Source: Pseudomonadota bacterium (GTDB lineage Bacteria > Pseudomonadota > Alphaproteobacteria > Rhizobiales > Rhizobiaceae). From it: DNA of 6,199 nt. This document shows, piece after piece, positions 6,187 to 6,199 of this stretch. Both the position numbers and the translations under genes were made by a program. The DNA lies in assembly GCA_023416545.1 (NCBI GenBank), contig JAEZHO010000454.1, positions 1 through 6,199 of the forward strand, in the 5' to 3' direction. Under the pieces are notes generated by a model. It searched no databases. It was not told where the DNA came from and saw only the letters and a program-made list of their open reading frames with translations. The stretch's first letter is position 1. Each line of letters begins with the position of its first letter.

Positions 6187-6199
6187 GTCAGAAGCAAGA

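Overview
The window looks like GC-rich chromosomal or plasmid DNA from an alphaproteobacterium, most likely of the Hyphomicrobiales (Rhizobium/Agrobacterium/Shinella-like). This rests on codon use (strong G/C at third positions), the mix of gene families and the style of the proteins. No species-level marker is present, so the placement is an inference.

Four genes are supported, arranged as two divergent pairs. On the minus strand, reading leftwards from about 3340, comes a large membrane-anchored c-di-GMP signalling protein (six membrane helices, a PAS-like region, a degenerate GGDEF domain and an intact EAL domain; 1076-3340). After a gap of about 220 bases follows a LuxI/FeeM-type N-acyl amino acid synthase-like protein (106-855, possibly 864). 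The gap between them holds the most unusual non-coding DNA in the window: a near-perfect 40-bp inverted repeat (922-961) overlapping a pair of 64-bp-spaced repeat units (934-985 and 998-1049).

On the plus strand, from 3722 to 6186, is a TRAP transporter permease pair: the small DctQ-type subunit and the large DctM-type subunit. They are two bases apart, and the ribosome site of the second lies inside the end of the first, so they are almost certainly one operon. Sequence style suggests the FcbT2/FcbT3 (mannitol/chloroaromatic/keto-acid) branch of TRAP. The periplasmic binding protein is not in the window. The large subunit ends in an unusual Pro/Ala/Gly/Gln-rich tail of about 110 residues that contains a repeated 12-residue unit.

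The 381-bp divergent region (3341-3721) must hold the promoters for both directions. It contains several short palindromes but no supportable gene.

The left half reads as a signalling locus: a predicted c-di-GMP phosphodiesterase beside an enzyme that may make an acylated small molecule, possibly linking the two signals. The right half is a solute uptake system with no visible functional tie to it. No CRISPR array, tRNA, rRNA, transposase or phage gene was seen.
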